Of a DNA stretch of 64,000 nt, positions 12,901 to 23,282 are shown one piece after another (position 1 is the stretch's first letter; the number at the start of each line of letters is the position of its first letter). The position numbers and the translations under genes are program-made. Below the pieces are notes generated by a model. The model ran no database searches, was not told the origin of the DNA, and saw nothing but the letters and a program-made list of their open reading frames with translations. The DNA comes from Panagrolaimus kolymaensis (lineage: Eukaryota; Nematoda; Chromadorea; Rhabditida; Panagrolaimidae): positions 868,001 to 932,000 of the forward strand of contig JAJQJQ010000004.1 of assembly GCA_028622995.1 (NCBI GenBank), given 5' to 3'.

Positions 12901-15900
12901 GATTTCGAGAAGACAAGCAACTGGAACACATGTGGTTTTTAGTGCCGTTCTTGGAAGTGCTGAAATTTGTTTAAAAGCGAGTTACTTTTTTACCCTTTAC
13001 TTTGATAAAATTGTACATTATATTGTTCTTGTAGTCTCATAATCACCTCTTTTTAATTTCTGGTTTTTATTGTGTCATATATTGATTAATATTTGAACAA
13101 AAAAAGTATATCAAAGAAACTGTTGTATTTTTCCTTTGTTTCGGGGTTAGAATCTTAAAACAAGATAATCCTAGGATTTCAAGCAATGTATTAAAGATTT
13201 ATGGGATTTTATTTTAGGTTTAAATAGCTTTGAATAATTAGTTCTTTCTAGGAAGCGCCACCATTAACTAGGATGCAATCAAATGGTTCATTGGGTAAGT
13301 CATCTCCTCCAACATATGGAGGAGGACTTCCACCAATGCAGCATCCATTACAAGTTGATTTTTCTCCTCCTGAACCATATAAACCTCATCCAAATATTCA
13401 TGAAATTGAGGTTTGCTTATTTATTTTAACGTAATGCTTTGAAATAAAGAAATAATTTTAGAATAAAGAAGCAGAAATTGAGCGACTTCAAAGAGAACTT
13501 TATGATGCTCAAGTTTGTGTGAGTTTACAAATTTAAATAGTCTCAGAATGAATAGGAAAGTTTTGTTTCAGAATTATCGTTTAAATGCTCAAATGGGACA
13601 ATTAGTTTCAAAGGATTGGAAACGAGAAGAATCAGTTTTAAAAGTGAGTTAAAAGATGAAAATTATTGGGGAGGAAACTTGTGCTTTGGTTTTGTCAAAT
13701 TTGAAGGCCATCATCGCTCTCTAATTTTTAAAAAAACCGCCGCTATTTATTATTAAAAAATTGTACAAACACATACTATCCATCCATGGTCATTTTTTTA
13801 ATCCACAAAAAGAGAGCGATCACAATTTCCGCTTGATTCATTCATTTTTTTTTCTAAGCATGCAATGACGACCTCGGTTGACCCCTTCCATTTTAGATCA
13901 AAACCTTTTCACCTGGGAGCATTATTGCGCTTTCTATGAGTTTGCTTGCTTGCGCGAATGAGCGATGAAAATGAGCGAGTCACGGCGGGCGGCCGGCCGG
14001 TGACGAACTGTCTTGACCTGAGCTTTTCTTTTGAAAAAAAAAAATGAATGATGCAGCAACATCGTTCTCTCGTCTTGTATGTATTTATTTTTTTTTGAAT
14101 TTGAGTGTCGAGTCAAGAGCTCGAATCGTGTTCGCCTTTTTCCTTAAAAATCGATCGAATCGAAGTTTGACAATAAAAAAAAGTTTGTCGTGTAAAAGAT
14201 TTTTTAAGAAAAGAAGGAAATAATTATTATTGTTATTTGTATAATCGTATCGTTTTAAATATCGGTTAATTTTTTTATAATAGTTATTGGTGGTTACATT
14301 TTTTGTGGAAAATTTTATATCTTTCTTTTTCCAACACTTTATTATTATTCTTGTTTTTCTTAATTTTATAACAAAAAAGGCTTTAATTAAAAAATTTTAT
14401 TCGATAATTCAAATTATTTTTACTCAAGTTAAAACTTGTTTTTATTTTTGTTTTGCTCTTTTCTTGAAAGAAGGAATCAGTCGATTAAGATTAAAATCAA
14501 TTCAATGGTATAAAAATAATTGGTTTAAAAGAGAAGATGATGGCAGGAGAAAGGGCGAACGTCAGTCAATAATTAACGATATTCCATATGATTGCCTGCA
14601 AAAAAGGTAAAGAAATATAATAAAAATAGAAAATGATTCCGTTTTTATTATTTTCTTTTTTTGCCTCCAACGGATATCATTTATTTTTCTTCCCTTTTTA
14701 GTTTTTTCTCTTTTGGTCTCTTACTTGTTCAAGGATGCGATAAATTTTACTCCATGAATGAATATTTGTTTCTGACATTGTATCTTCTCCCAACACTTTT
14801 TTTAAAAGCTTTAATAAACCTGAAACACATATTTTATTTTTAATTTCTTAAATCATTTTCTTTGTTTTCTCTTATATTTGGATTACTCAAAACAAAAATC
14901 TTACCATCCATAAAAGCTTTTCGAATTAGTGTAGGACAAACTTCAATCATCAAACAATCGATTACAAAACCTTTTAATTTATTTGGAAGATCTTGAAATC
15001 CTCTTTCAACTGTATATGTTTCGATTGTTACATCCAATGCCTAAATAATTACTATCGTATTTTGGTTTCTAAATTTTTTGTTAACTTACATTGATAACTT
15101 GTTCCGAAAATAATTTAAATGCTAAACTTTCTTCTGGAAGTTCTAATGGATATGGGATTTTATGTTGCCGAAGCAAAGCGTGATAAGTCTATAAAACAAT
15201 CCACATAATTTTCATTATTAGTCATTTTTCACTAATATTTTAAAAAACTTTTTTAAAACGCATTTTAATTTTTAGTTTTGTTTTCATGCTTTCTTTTTTT
15301 ATAAAACATTTTTTTGCTTTTAATGAAAAAGCAAGCAAAAAATTGAGAACTTTCCAAAAATGCATTTATTTCCCCAAAAAATATTTCTAAATTTGGGCCA
15401 ATTTTCTTACAATAATTGCTTCCTTAGTCACTGCTTCCCCAGCTTGTTTGACTCCAAAATCTTTTATTTTTTCCCATTGCCCTGCAACGCATGTTATTTC
15501 AGCCTTTGTGACGCATTCCATCATATAATTTTGTCGTTGAATTGCAATTCCTTCACCAATATGAAGTTTTAATATTTCCCATATTTGATTCCAACCCTTT
15601 TTTAAATCATCATCAATAGGATCGGGATGATTTTCAAGAGCATTTAAAAATCCATCATGCATTAATTCTAAATGTGGCTCATAAGCATCATAGAAAAAAT
15701 GATGAGAACCAATATCTCGTAGGAGTTTTATCATTTGATGAGTGTCACCAATATTGTCCATAACAATTTTAACCGCGGCTTGAACCGAAGCACAATGATG
15801 CCTAAAAGTTTGCCGTTAAAATTTTCTCAATGAAAAAAGTATTACTTAGTTTTTCAACGTGCGAACTTTTTAAATATTCAACTTTACCTAAATTTATTTT

Positions 15901-18900
15901 TAAATCCTTTTTTCTCATTTTTTTTACCTTATTGTTCTTATATAAGTTTTTGTTAAAAGTTTCTGAGTAACTATTTTTTCTTTCTGTTACACTTACTTAA
16001 ATCTATTATCCTTCAATAGCAAATCAGTCCATCCATCATCATTAAAATCCAAATCCTTTACAAATTGCCACATAGGCCGAGTGTGAGGATAATAAGTTAA
16101 AACATAAACAATCATATTTCGACATAAACTTAATTGATCTTTCGCTTTTCCCAATAAAATCCAATGAGCTTGAGCTAATGGAATTAAATTTATGCTTAAA
16201 TTATCATCACTGACTTTACTGCCAGTGGATGAAATAGCCGAAACATTGCTTAGAGTTTTATTTAAAAGTCTATTAGTTAAATCTTGAGCGAGTTTACTTC
16301 TTTTTATTCCATGTCCATTTAATTCATCACTTGAAGATTCTTCTGAGAGAAGATGAGTTGGAACATCGACTGATTCACTTGTCTAAAAATTGCAATTTTA
16401 TGAAGTTTAAAATCTACGATGAGGTAAACAATTGGAGGGCATAATTCTATTAAATCGGTAGGAAACCTAATGTTATAATTTTAATATAAAAAACTTACAT
16501 GAAACATAATTTCTCTACTTTTAAATAATTTCCAGCTTATAAAAGAAGAATCGTTCACCGCCATTAACTAAAATTTTCTTCTCTACTTTTTTAACATTCA
16601 TAAAGTAAAGCCGGAAATATGAGTCTCTTCTTTTCTTTTATGAAATGGGATGGGATGAGATGTCTCCAGAATAAGATAAATATCTATCTACCTTCTTTTT
16701 TTCATCAAAGGGTGTGTGCCATCCTATTTTTTTATGCTTCATTTTTTTCTCGTAATGCATCTTCTTGTTTTTTTCTTTCTTCTTCAATTGCGTGTTTGAA
16801 TGATTCAAACGACACACACGACAACGACAACGAAATTTTCTAAAAATATAATTTTAATCCATTTTTAAAGCTTGTCGTCTCTTATTTAAAACTTCAAAAA
16901 GTGAATCCAAAGCAAAAAAATATTAAAGCATTAAAACGTTTTTAAAACAAAGAAAAGAGATTTTTAACTATTTTCTTCATCGATGAAAAAATGTCAGTTT
17001 TTATGCTTTGCTCGCTTACTTACATTATTTTGGAAACAACCGAAGAAGCACAACCAGAAAGCAAGCAACCAAGAATTGATTGAAAGCAAACAAAAAAAGA
17101 AGTTTTAACCAAAAATAATTTTTTTGTCATTTATTTTTTTGCTCACAAAACACAATAGCTTTTTAATTTATTTTATTATAAAATTTTTTATATTATATTT
17201 TTTTTCGACCCGAGTTTCTCAATCAGTGATTGAGTGATGTGTTGGTTTAAATGCTTCAAATTCCATCCATATATGCATTTTTATTTATTGAGCATAAAAT
17301 TATGCATGTCATTCGTTTTCATTTCAGTTTTAGCAAAAGGTATAATAGACGGTCGCCCTCCTCATTGGTTGAATAATCAATATGATAAGCTTTTTTTTTT
17401 GAGAGTCCAGTCGTTGTCAAAATTATTGAGCAAGAGTAACAAGAAAATTTTTGTGTTGTCTTTCTCCTCTTTTTTGGTTTGTTTGTTTGGGAAGCAGCAG
17501 CAGTCTTTCCTTTTTGACGTGGAATTCTTTTCCCACTATTTTTTTTTTTGATTATTGATAGTTTTTGTAAACAAACAAAAAGTTTTTTAGTTTATAAACT
17601 TTTAATGATGACTTCTGTTTTTTTGGAAACGAAAAATAAACAATCATTTTTTTGGCCTTCAAAAATTTTTTTCTTCTATGTTTGTGTTTTTGATAATTGG
17701 CTTTCATTTTTTTCCTTTCGTGGTTTTTTTCTATCAATTTTTTTGTTTCAATTCGATTCAATTTTTGAATTTATCACTTTAGACGGAATATAATATTATT
17801 TTCCCTCTCATTCTTGGCGTTACAAATACAATTTTATAAAAGTCTCTGCTTTCTCAGTGATGAACAAAATTAAAAATATAATATTACTTTCGATAATTTT
17901 ATAACGGATATGGATAATGTCCGCGATTTACAGGTTTGTATTTAATTTTAAAAAATGGGTTTAAAATTTGACAAAATCAAATCACAGTTTATTATTAAAA
18001 ATAAAAAGTCTTTTAATTATTTTAATAAAAATTTTGTTACTCGGAACTCCAATACAATTTTTTTGTTAAGTGGTATTTATTTGCAAAGCAAACAAACTTT
18101 TGATTCTAAAGAATTCAATAAGTTTTAATTTTATTTTTCAGAAAAACCTCAAAGACAAAACCGCGGAGATAGAAAATCTCAAAAAGAGGCTAGAAAAAGC
18201 TGAACGTGATAGGTAAGTCCCTCGACTTTTTATAAAACCATTTTCATGGCTTAAAACTTTTTTGGTTTTTAATTGACAAAACTTGGTTCTTGTCCCTCTT
18301 GAGATCGCACCTTTCCCCTTAATTACGTAATATTCATTCCTTTTCCTGTCTGACAAAAAAACTTTTTCGAAAGTTAAAAAGTCGGAGGAGAGAGAGCTAA
18401 TCCAATGCAAACATTCCATTCCTATTTTTTTCCTTCTGTCGTCGTTGTCTTCGTAACCAACGGAAATCAAGGATTAGCTTGAGTTTTTTTTTCTTCAAAT
18501 CGATGTTTAAAACTTTTTTATGGAAAAGAATAACAACAACAACAAATAAAATATAAAAACACTCAATCTCAAGTGTAATGATCGAATCCGGAAAAAAAGG
18601 CCATGTTGAGTATGAAAATAATTTAAAGCTTTGGATTAATGTCTCACAAGTGAAAAACAAACAAATATTTAACAGATTAACTTATTACTCAAATCTGACT
18701 TTATTGTAATTCTAATATCTGATAAATAACTAATTACTATATGAGTTTTGTAGCGGAAATAATACATGGAAATTCACGACTTTCACAACTTCTCTACTAA
18801 CATATTTTTTTCTGTTACTAACATTATTTTACTTTCCTGGATTCAAGAATTATTATAAGATTTTAAAAACTATTTTTGTTATCCAAAAAATGCCATTTAC

Positions 18901-21900
18901 ATTTTTTAATTTCTCCCTTCCACAAAGGTAAAAAAATATTGCAGTCTTTTTTCTTTGTCAACTTTGCGCAACAAAAATATGTTGTTGTTTTTTTCGGCAT
19001 TGTTCATTCATAAACCAAAAATTCAAGTACCTTTTTGATTTTTTTTTCTTCTTTGAAATGCTTTAATTAACTTTTGCTCTTATAAGTACCCTTCCAACTC
19101 ATTCTTAAGTAGATTTCCTGGCTTTTATGTTTTTGAATTATTACCGACCAGAAGTTTTTTTTATGGGAAGGACAAAGTGCCATTGAATTTTGAGTTTCAT
19201 AAAAAAATGTCACAAAAGATTAATCCACATATGTTTTTCGAAATCTAAAAACAATTGTTTCCTTTTTTAGGAGGAATCTTGAATCCAAACAACCACCGAA
19301 TGTTCAACATTTGCAAGGTGAAAAACGAGAACTTCAAATTGCTCTTGAAAGAGAGGAATCAGAAAAGCATGAACTTTTTATGCAAGTATGTAACTTCGAA
19401 TCTCCCAACAAAATAACACAGATTTTAATTTTATAGATCAATCAGCTCATTGCTGAATTAGCAGATCTTCGGGGAAATGCATCGGATAATGCTGCAGCAA
19501 AAGAGCTCAAAGAAGAAATAGATCAACTTCGAGGCAAACTCCAAACAGCCGAGCATGAGCGGGATGAAATTAGAAAATCCATTTCGAGCCTTGAAGCCGC
19601 TAAAAATGCAGCGCAAGAAGAACTTTTTATAGTTAATAATGAATTAGAAAAGGTGAAACTTAATGCGGAAATGGAAAAACAAAAACTTCGACAAGAAATT
19701 ACCGAACATCAAAAGGAAGTTCAAGTTAAATCTGCAGCGCTTCAGTCGTTGAGATTAGCTAAATCTTCCGAACCTTCAACAAGTGCAGAAGAATTTGATC
19801 GGGTTGTGCAAGAAAAAGATCAATTGAGTCGTGAACTCGAAGCAAAAAAGAGAGAAATTCAAGAATTATCCCGAAATGAAAATGATAAACAAAAAGCTTT
19901 GGAAATTTCTGAAGCAAAAATTAAAAATTTGGAAAAAGATTTAACAGAATTTCGAAGCAAAGTTGAAACTATTCAAGATGAATTGGATAGAAAAGCCCAA
20001 GAAATTGAAAATTTCCAACATCAACTTCATTCATCTAATTCTTCGGCATCCGCTCAAGTTCAAGAATTGCAAGAAAAGTTTGATTATGCTCAAAAGAAAA
20101 TTTCTCAATTAGAGCAAACGCTAGATTTGGCAAATAAAAATAGTTCAGAAATTGAAAATGAAGCCGCGGAAATGGAGGAAAGGCTTGCGCAAGCTGAAGA
20201 AACTATAGATGAATTAAATAATGAGATCAAAAAGTTTCAAGAAAGCGGCAAAAATGATGAACTTAGAATTATGAATGAGCTTCAAATGGCTAAAGAAAGT
20301 ATTGAAAATCGTGAAAAGGAAATTGAAGTTGAAAGGAAAAAGGTTAAAGAATCAGAAGAGAGCATGAAAAAATTGAGAGAAGAATTGGATAATCATAAAA
20401 ATGAAATGTAAGCTTTTATACCTATAAAAACTTAAAATAGGCATGACTCTGCTTTTTTTCCACATTTTTACTAACCAAAATGAATTGTTTTTTTAACAAG
20501 TTTCTTTTTTCAGGGTTAGCCTCACCGAAGACCTCCAAAAACGATCCACTGAAATTACCCAACATAATTCCACAATTACTGAGCTTCAAACTCGAATAAC
20601 CCAACTTGAAAAAGAAAATAATAAGCTCATGGAAAAAGCTAGCGTTGAAGAAGAGTTGATGACCCTCGTAAATTCTCTTCAAGAAGCTCGAGCTCGAATA
20701 AGCTCAAAAGAAAATGAAGTTCATGAACTTCGTCAAAAACTCATGGAACAGCAAGATGAAACAGATAAAGTTTCGTCGGAACTTCGTCAAACTTTATCTG
20801 CGCTTGAAAGAGCTGAAGAGGAATGCAAAAAATTCGCTGAAACTGATGTGGAACTTGCTGAATATAGGCGAGAATCTGAGAGAAAATTAGAGGATGTTCG
20901 AAGGGAATTAAATGAGGAAATTGTTAAAGCTAAAAGTGAAACAAATAAACTTCAAAGTGAGCTTGAAAGCAGTAAAAAAACGATCAGCAAAATGGAAAAT
21001 GAAATTAGAGATTTGGCAATGCTTGGTGAAACCAGATTGGAAAAACTTCGAAGTATTGAAATGGAAAAAGGACGATTAGAAACAAAATTGATGGAATATG
21101 ATAGTGAAATTGAATCACTTCAAGATGAACTTTCTAGGCTTGAAAGAAACAAATCTGAAGCTTCTGAAAGTGGAGAGAAAGAATTATTAAAAGTTCGAGA
21201 AGCTTTGAAAATAGCTGAAAGCAGTTTGAAAACCAATGAATCTGAAAAACATAAACTTGAAAGTGAGCTAAGAGAAATTAAATCTCAAGCTGCATCAAAC
21301 TTCAAAGAAGCACAAGAAGCTAAAGGACTCATCGCAAGTTTAGAAGCAAGAATATCCCAAATTCAATCAGAAAGAGATTCAATGGAAAATGATTTAATTG
21401 ATGCTCAAAAGCGATTCCATGGAAGCGAAGGTTCCAAAGATTCTGAAATTTCTATATTAAAAAAGGAGTTGGCAGATAAGGAATCTCAACTTGTCCACCA
21501 TAAATCTAAGGAAGCAGCTCATGCACAAGCTACTTCAGATGCTAGAGCCTCCATTGCTGCACTCGACGCAAGAATATCACAAATTGAATCAGAAAAAGAT
21601 GAGCTTGAAAAAGAGTTGTATGAAGCTCAAAAACGTCATCATGGAAATGAAAGTTCAAAAGATTCTGAAATATCAAAATTAAAAGAAAATCTTGAGGATA
21701 AAGAAACCCAACTTCAACAACTAACAAACACCGCCTTAGAACTTGACGTAGTTCGATCGTCGCTTAATGAACTTCATAGCAAAGTTGGAGTAATGGAACA
21801 GGAAAAAACTATTCTCGCTGATAAACTTCAAGAAACAAAAAATAAACTAGAAAGAAAAGAAGAGGAACTTGAAGCCGAGCAAAATGCTTCCATTTCAAAA

Positions 21901-23282
21901 ATGGGTAATCGCGAAGCCGAATTAAAACAAGATCTTGAAAGAATTAAGCGTGAAAAAGAAAATACTGAAGCAGAATTAAAAAATCAAAAGGAGTTAGTTG
22001 TGGATTTGAAGAGATCCCATGATAGATTAAATGAAAATTTGCAAAGGATCACGGAGTTAATGGCAGCTGATGGAAAGAGGGTTGATTCGATGAATCGAGA
22101 AAAAGAAACTTTGGTTCAAGAAAAGCATGAATTAGCGGAAAGTTTAAGAAAAACTCAAGAAAAAATTCGAGCATTGGAAGATGAAATTGAAGAAGTTAAA
22201 GCAGCTTCACATCCATCACCCATTGAAGATGATGCTGAACTTCGAAGAAAGGTTAGTTTTTAACGCATTTTTTTTGCCCTGCTATTAAAAATATTTATTT
22301 TTTCTTATCAAAATTTTAGATTTCTGAACTCACAGAAGAAAATGCTCGACTTGCGGGTGATTTACTTAAACAAAGTAGCAGAAGTGGCGATGATGATGCC
22401 AAACAGCTTCGAACTGAATTTGAGAGAGCTCTGCAAGAAAAACAGCGAACATGGACCCAAGAAAAGCAATCATTGGTTCAAAGACTTGAAGAGCAAGAAA
22501 ATGATATACATAAACTTAATCAATCTAAAGTTGATCTTGAAACTGATTTGCAACGGTTTGTTTTAATCTTTAATTGAAGTTTTTTTAAACGGAATTGCTT
22601 TAGTCTCAAAATGGTATCCTCTTACAATGACAGTCTTACACCAGTGCCAAAACCCAGACGAGCTAATACAAGCTTAACAAATTTAACCATGGATGCCATG
22701 TCTGAGCGTTCCATCACTCCAACAGCTGATGAAGAAGAATGTAAAAAGCTTAGAACTGAACTTGATAAGTATGTTTTAGTTTTATCAAACGTGTCTCCCT
22801 TTCCTGTATAAACTCCATCCATTAAAAGTTTTAAAGTTCATTTGCAACTTATTTTTAATTAACCTTTCCCCATTTTTTTCTGTGATCTTTCAAAAAATCT
22901 TAATGGAGGATTAGCCTCGCATTCCATACCGGTAAACATGTTGCGACACTCAAGTGCTTTTCTTATGAGTTTTTTTTTCGGTTTGCTTTTTCAAAGAAAA
23001 AGAAAATGGAAGCGGTGCCTTTCTTTTATTTTAGCTGGAAAAAAAGTCTAAGTAATAATATTCTATTTCATGAGAACACCGCACCTTTCTTTTTATTATT
23101 TCTTGGTTGGGCCACTTTTTCAACTTCCTTATTCCATTATAACTTTGTCTTTATTTTATTTTTTTAGACAAAAACGTATCGTGACGGTATTGCGCAAAAA
23201 ACTTCAACAACAACAAGTGGAAACTTTAAGACAAAATAAAATGAATTCAAGTGCAACTTCGGCATCGCCATCATTTCATTGA
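6938..23282 (+). CDS. Large coiled-coil protein, 1594 residues
   Basis: Fourteen exons: 6938-7137, 9733-10353, 10403-10466, 11668-11868, 13252-13410, 13462-13518, 13572-13643, 18142-18212, 19271-19385, 19437-20407, 20514-22251, 22320-22555, 22604-22768, 23168-23282. All phases match. Residues 1-415 are polar and probably disordered. From about 416 to 1500 the protein is almost continuous heptad-type coiled coil rich in Glu, Lys and Leu, built for parallel dimer formation. A 74-residue segment is duplicated within exon 11. A Ser/Thr/Pro linker (PVPKPRRANTSLTNL) precedes a basic C-terminal helix (KQKRIVTVLRKKLQQQQVET). There is no motor head, kinase or membrane anchor. The layout is like rootletin, golgin or centrosomal scaffolds, but no family is claimed. 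Introns 3 and 7 host antisense genes. An internal promoter is likely at 17910. Joining exon 1 to exon 2 across 2.6 kb rests on matching phase only. Confidence 0.85.
7138..9732 (+). other. Intron 1 of coiled-coil gene (2.6 kb)
   Basis: Very AT-rich. The segment 8151-8280 is less AT-rich and reads as Ser-rich then acidic (MEDDNNNEEGEAL) in one frame, but no phase joins it to exon 1 or 2. It may be an enhancer, an alternative exon or chance. Nothing else credible is seen. Confidence 0.4.
10564..11065 (-). CDS. Small single-pass membrane protein, nested antisense
   Basis: Two exons on the minus strand, 11065-10877 and 10746-10564, separated by a 130 bp intron (AAG|GTTAGT...TTTTTAG), give 123 residues. 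Residues 1-18 form a hydrophobic signal-like segment. Next is a short ectodomain with two cysteines (FCESWIDHSPKC, about 20-31), then one transmembrane helix (about 32-55, with VIVVLLIAGVILMILWLY at its core). The cytoplasmic tail holds a Ser-rich stretch and an Arg-rich run (APRRRRNRRPHNR) before the stop. It lies wholly inside intron 3 of the coiled-coil gene on the opposite strand. The ATG at 11065 is the first in frame. No family was recognised. The predicted topology is type I. Confidence 0.78.
11869..13251 (+). other. Intron 4 of coiled-coil gene
   Basis: AT-rich with poly-T tracts. Around 12900-12990 a less AT-rich patch begins with ATG ATT TCG and stays open for 47 codons. A weak phase-0 donor (GTG|GTTTTT) would let its first 12 codons join exon 5 as an alternative start; this is weak evidence. 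Confidence 0.35.
14840..16564 (-). CDS. Globin-domain protein with N- and C-terminal extensions
   Basis: Five minus-strand exons (16564-16499, 16382-15997, 15801-15411, 15188-15090, 15040-14840) give 380 residues. After a polar N-terminal region (about 1-90) comes a nematode-type globin fold. Helix A is near PLAQAHWILLGKAKDQ, and the E helix begins RFKHHCASVQAAVKIV with a distal-type His at 152/153. The F helix DIGSHHFFYDAYEPH has the probable haem-ligating proximal His185. The H helix is near WNQIWEILKLHIGEGI. About 120 more residues follow the globin core, which is long for the family. The role is haem binding; oxygen or redox sensing is inferred from the family only. The whole gene sits antisense inside intron 7 of the coiled-coil gene. 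An acceptor (TTTTAG) lies 3 nt before the ATG. Confidence 0.87.
16568..16577 (-). promoter_or_regulatory. Probable trans-splice acceptor of globin gene
   Basis: On the minus strand, AAAATTTTAG ends 3 nt before the globin ATG, with no upstream coding exon. Confidence 0.45.
16578..17840. other. Intronic spacer between globin and internal start
   Basis: Part of intron 7 of the coiled-coil gene. AT-rich, with only chance open frames. It probably contains the upstream region of the antisense globin gene and of the internal start at 17910. Confidence 0.4.
17847..17933 (+). promoter_or_regulatory. Internal alternative first exon of coiled-coil gene
   Basis: TTTCTCAG ends at 17857 like a leader acceptor. 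An ATG at 17910 then opens an 8-codon exon (MDNVRDLQ) ending in a CAG|GTTTGT donor. It is phase 0, as is exon 8 at 18142, so the product would read MDNVRDLQ-KNLKDKTAEI and consist only of the coiled coil. A short upstream ORF (ATG at 17860) lies between acceptor and start. Confidence 0.55.
18213..19270 (+). other. Intron 8 of coiled-coil gene (1.06 kb)
   Basis: AT-rich; no exon, nested gene or repeat recognised. Confidence 0.45.
21290..21710 (+). repeat. Intragenic 74-residue tandem repeat in coiled coil
   Basis: Two consecutive copies lie 222 nt apart inside exon 11. The shared core reads ARISQI.SE.D..E..L..AQKR.HG.E.SKDSEIS.LK..L.DKE.QL. The first copy has EARISQIQSERDS and the second DARISQIESEKDE. 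Both copies keep the heptad register. Confidence 0.85.

Noticed and set aside
14287..14610. 107-codon open frame with a hydrophobic start and a phase-2 donor that could join exon 9
   Set aside because: It has no in-frame ATG and no supporting upstream acceptor; AT-rich sequence readily yields such Phe/Ile/Lys-rich frames.
22611..22811. Separate small gene starting at an ATG near the end of the coiled-coil gene
   Set aside because: The frame continues from the preceding exon through a TTTAG acceptor in matching phase, so it is exon 13.
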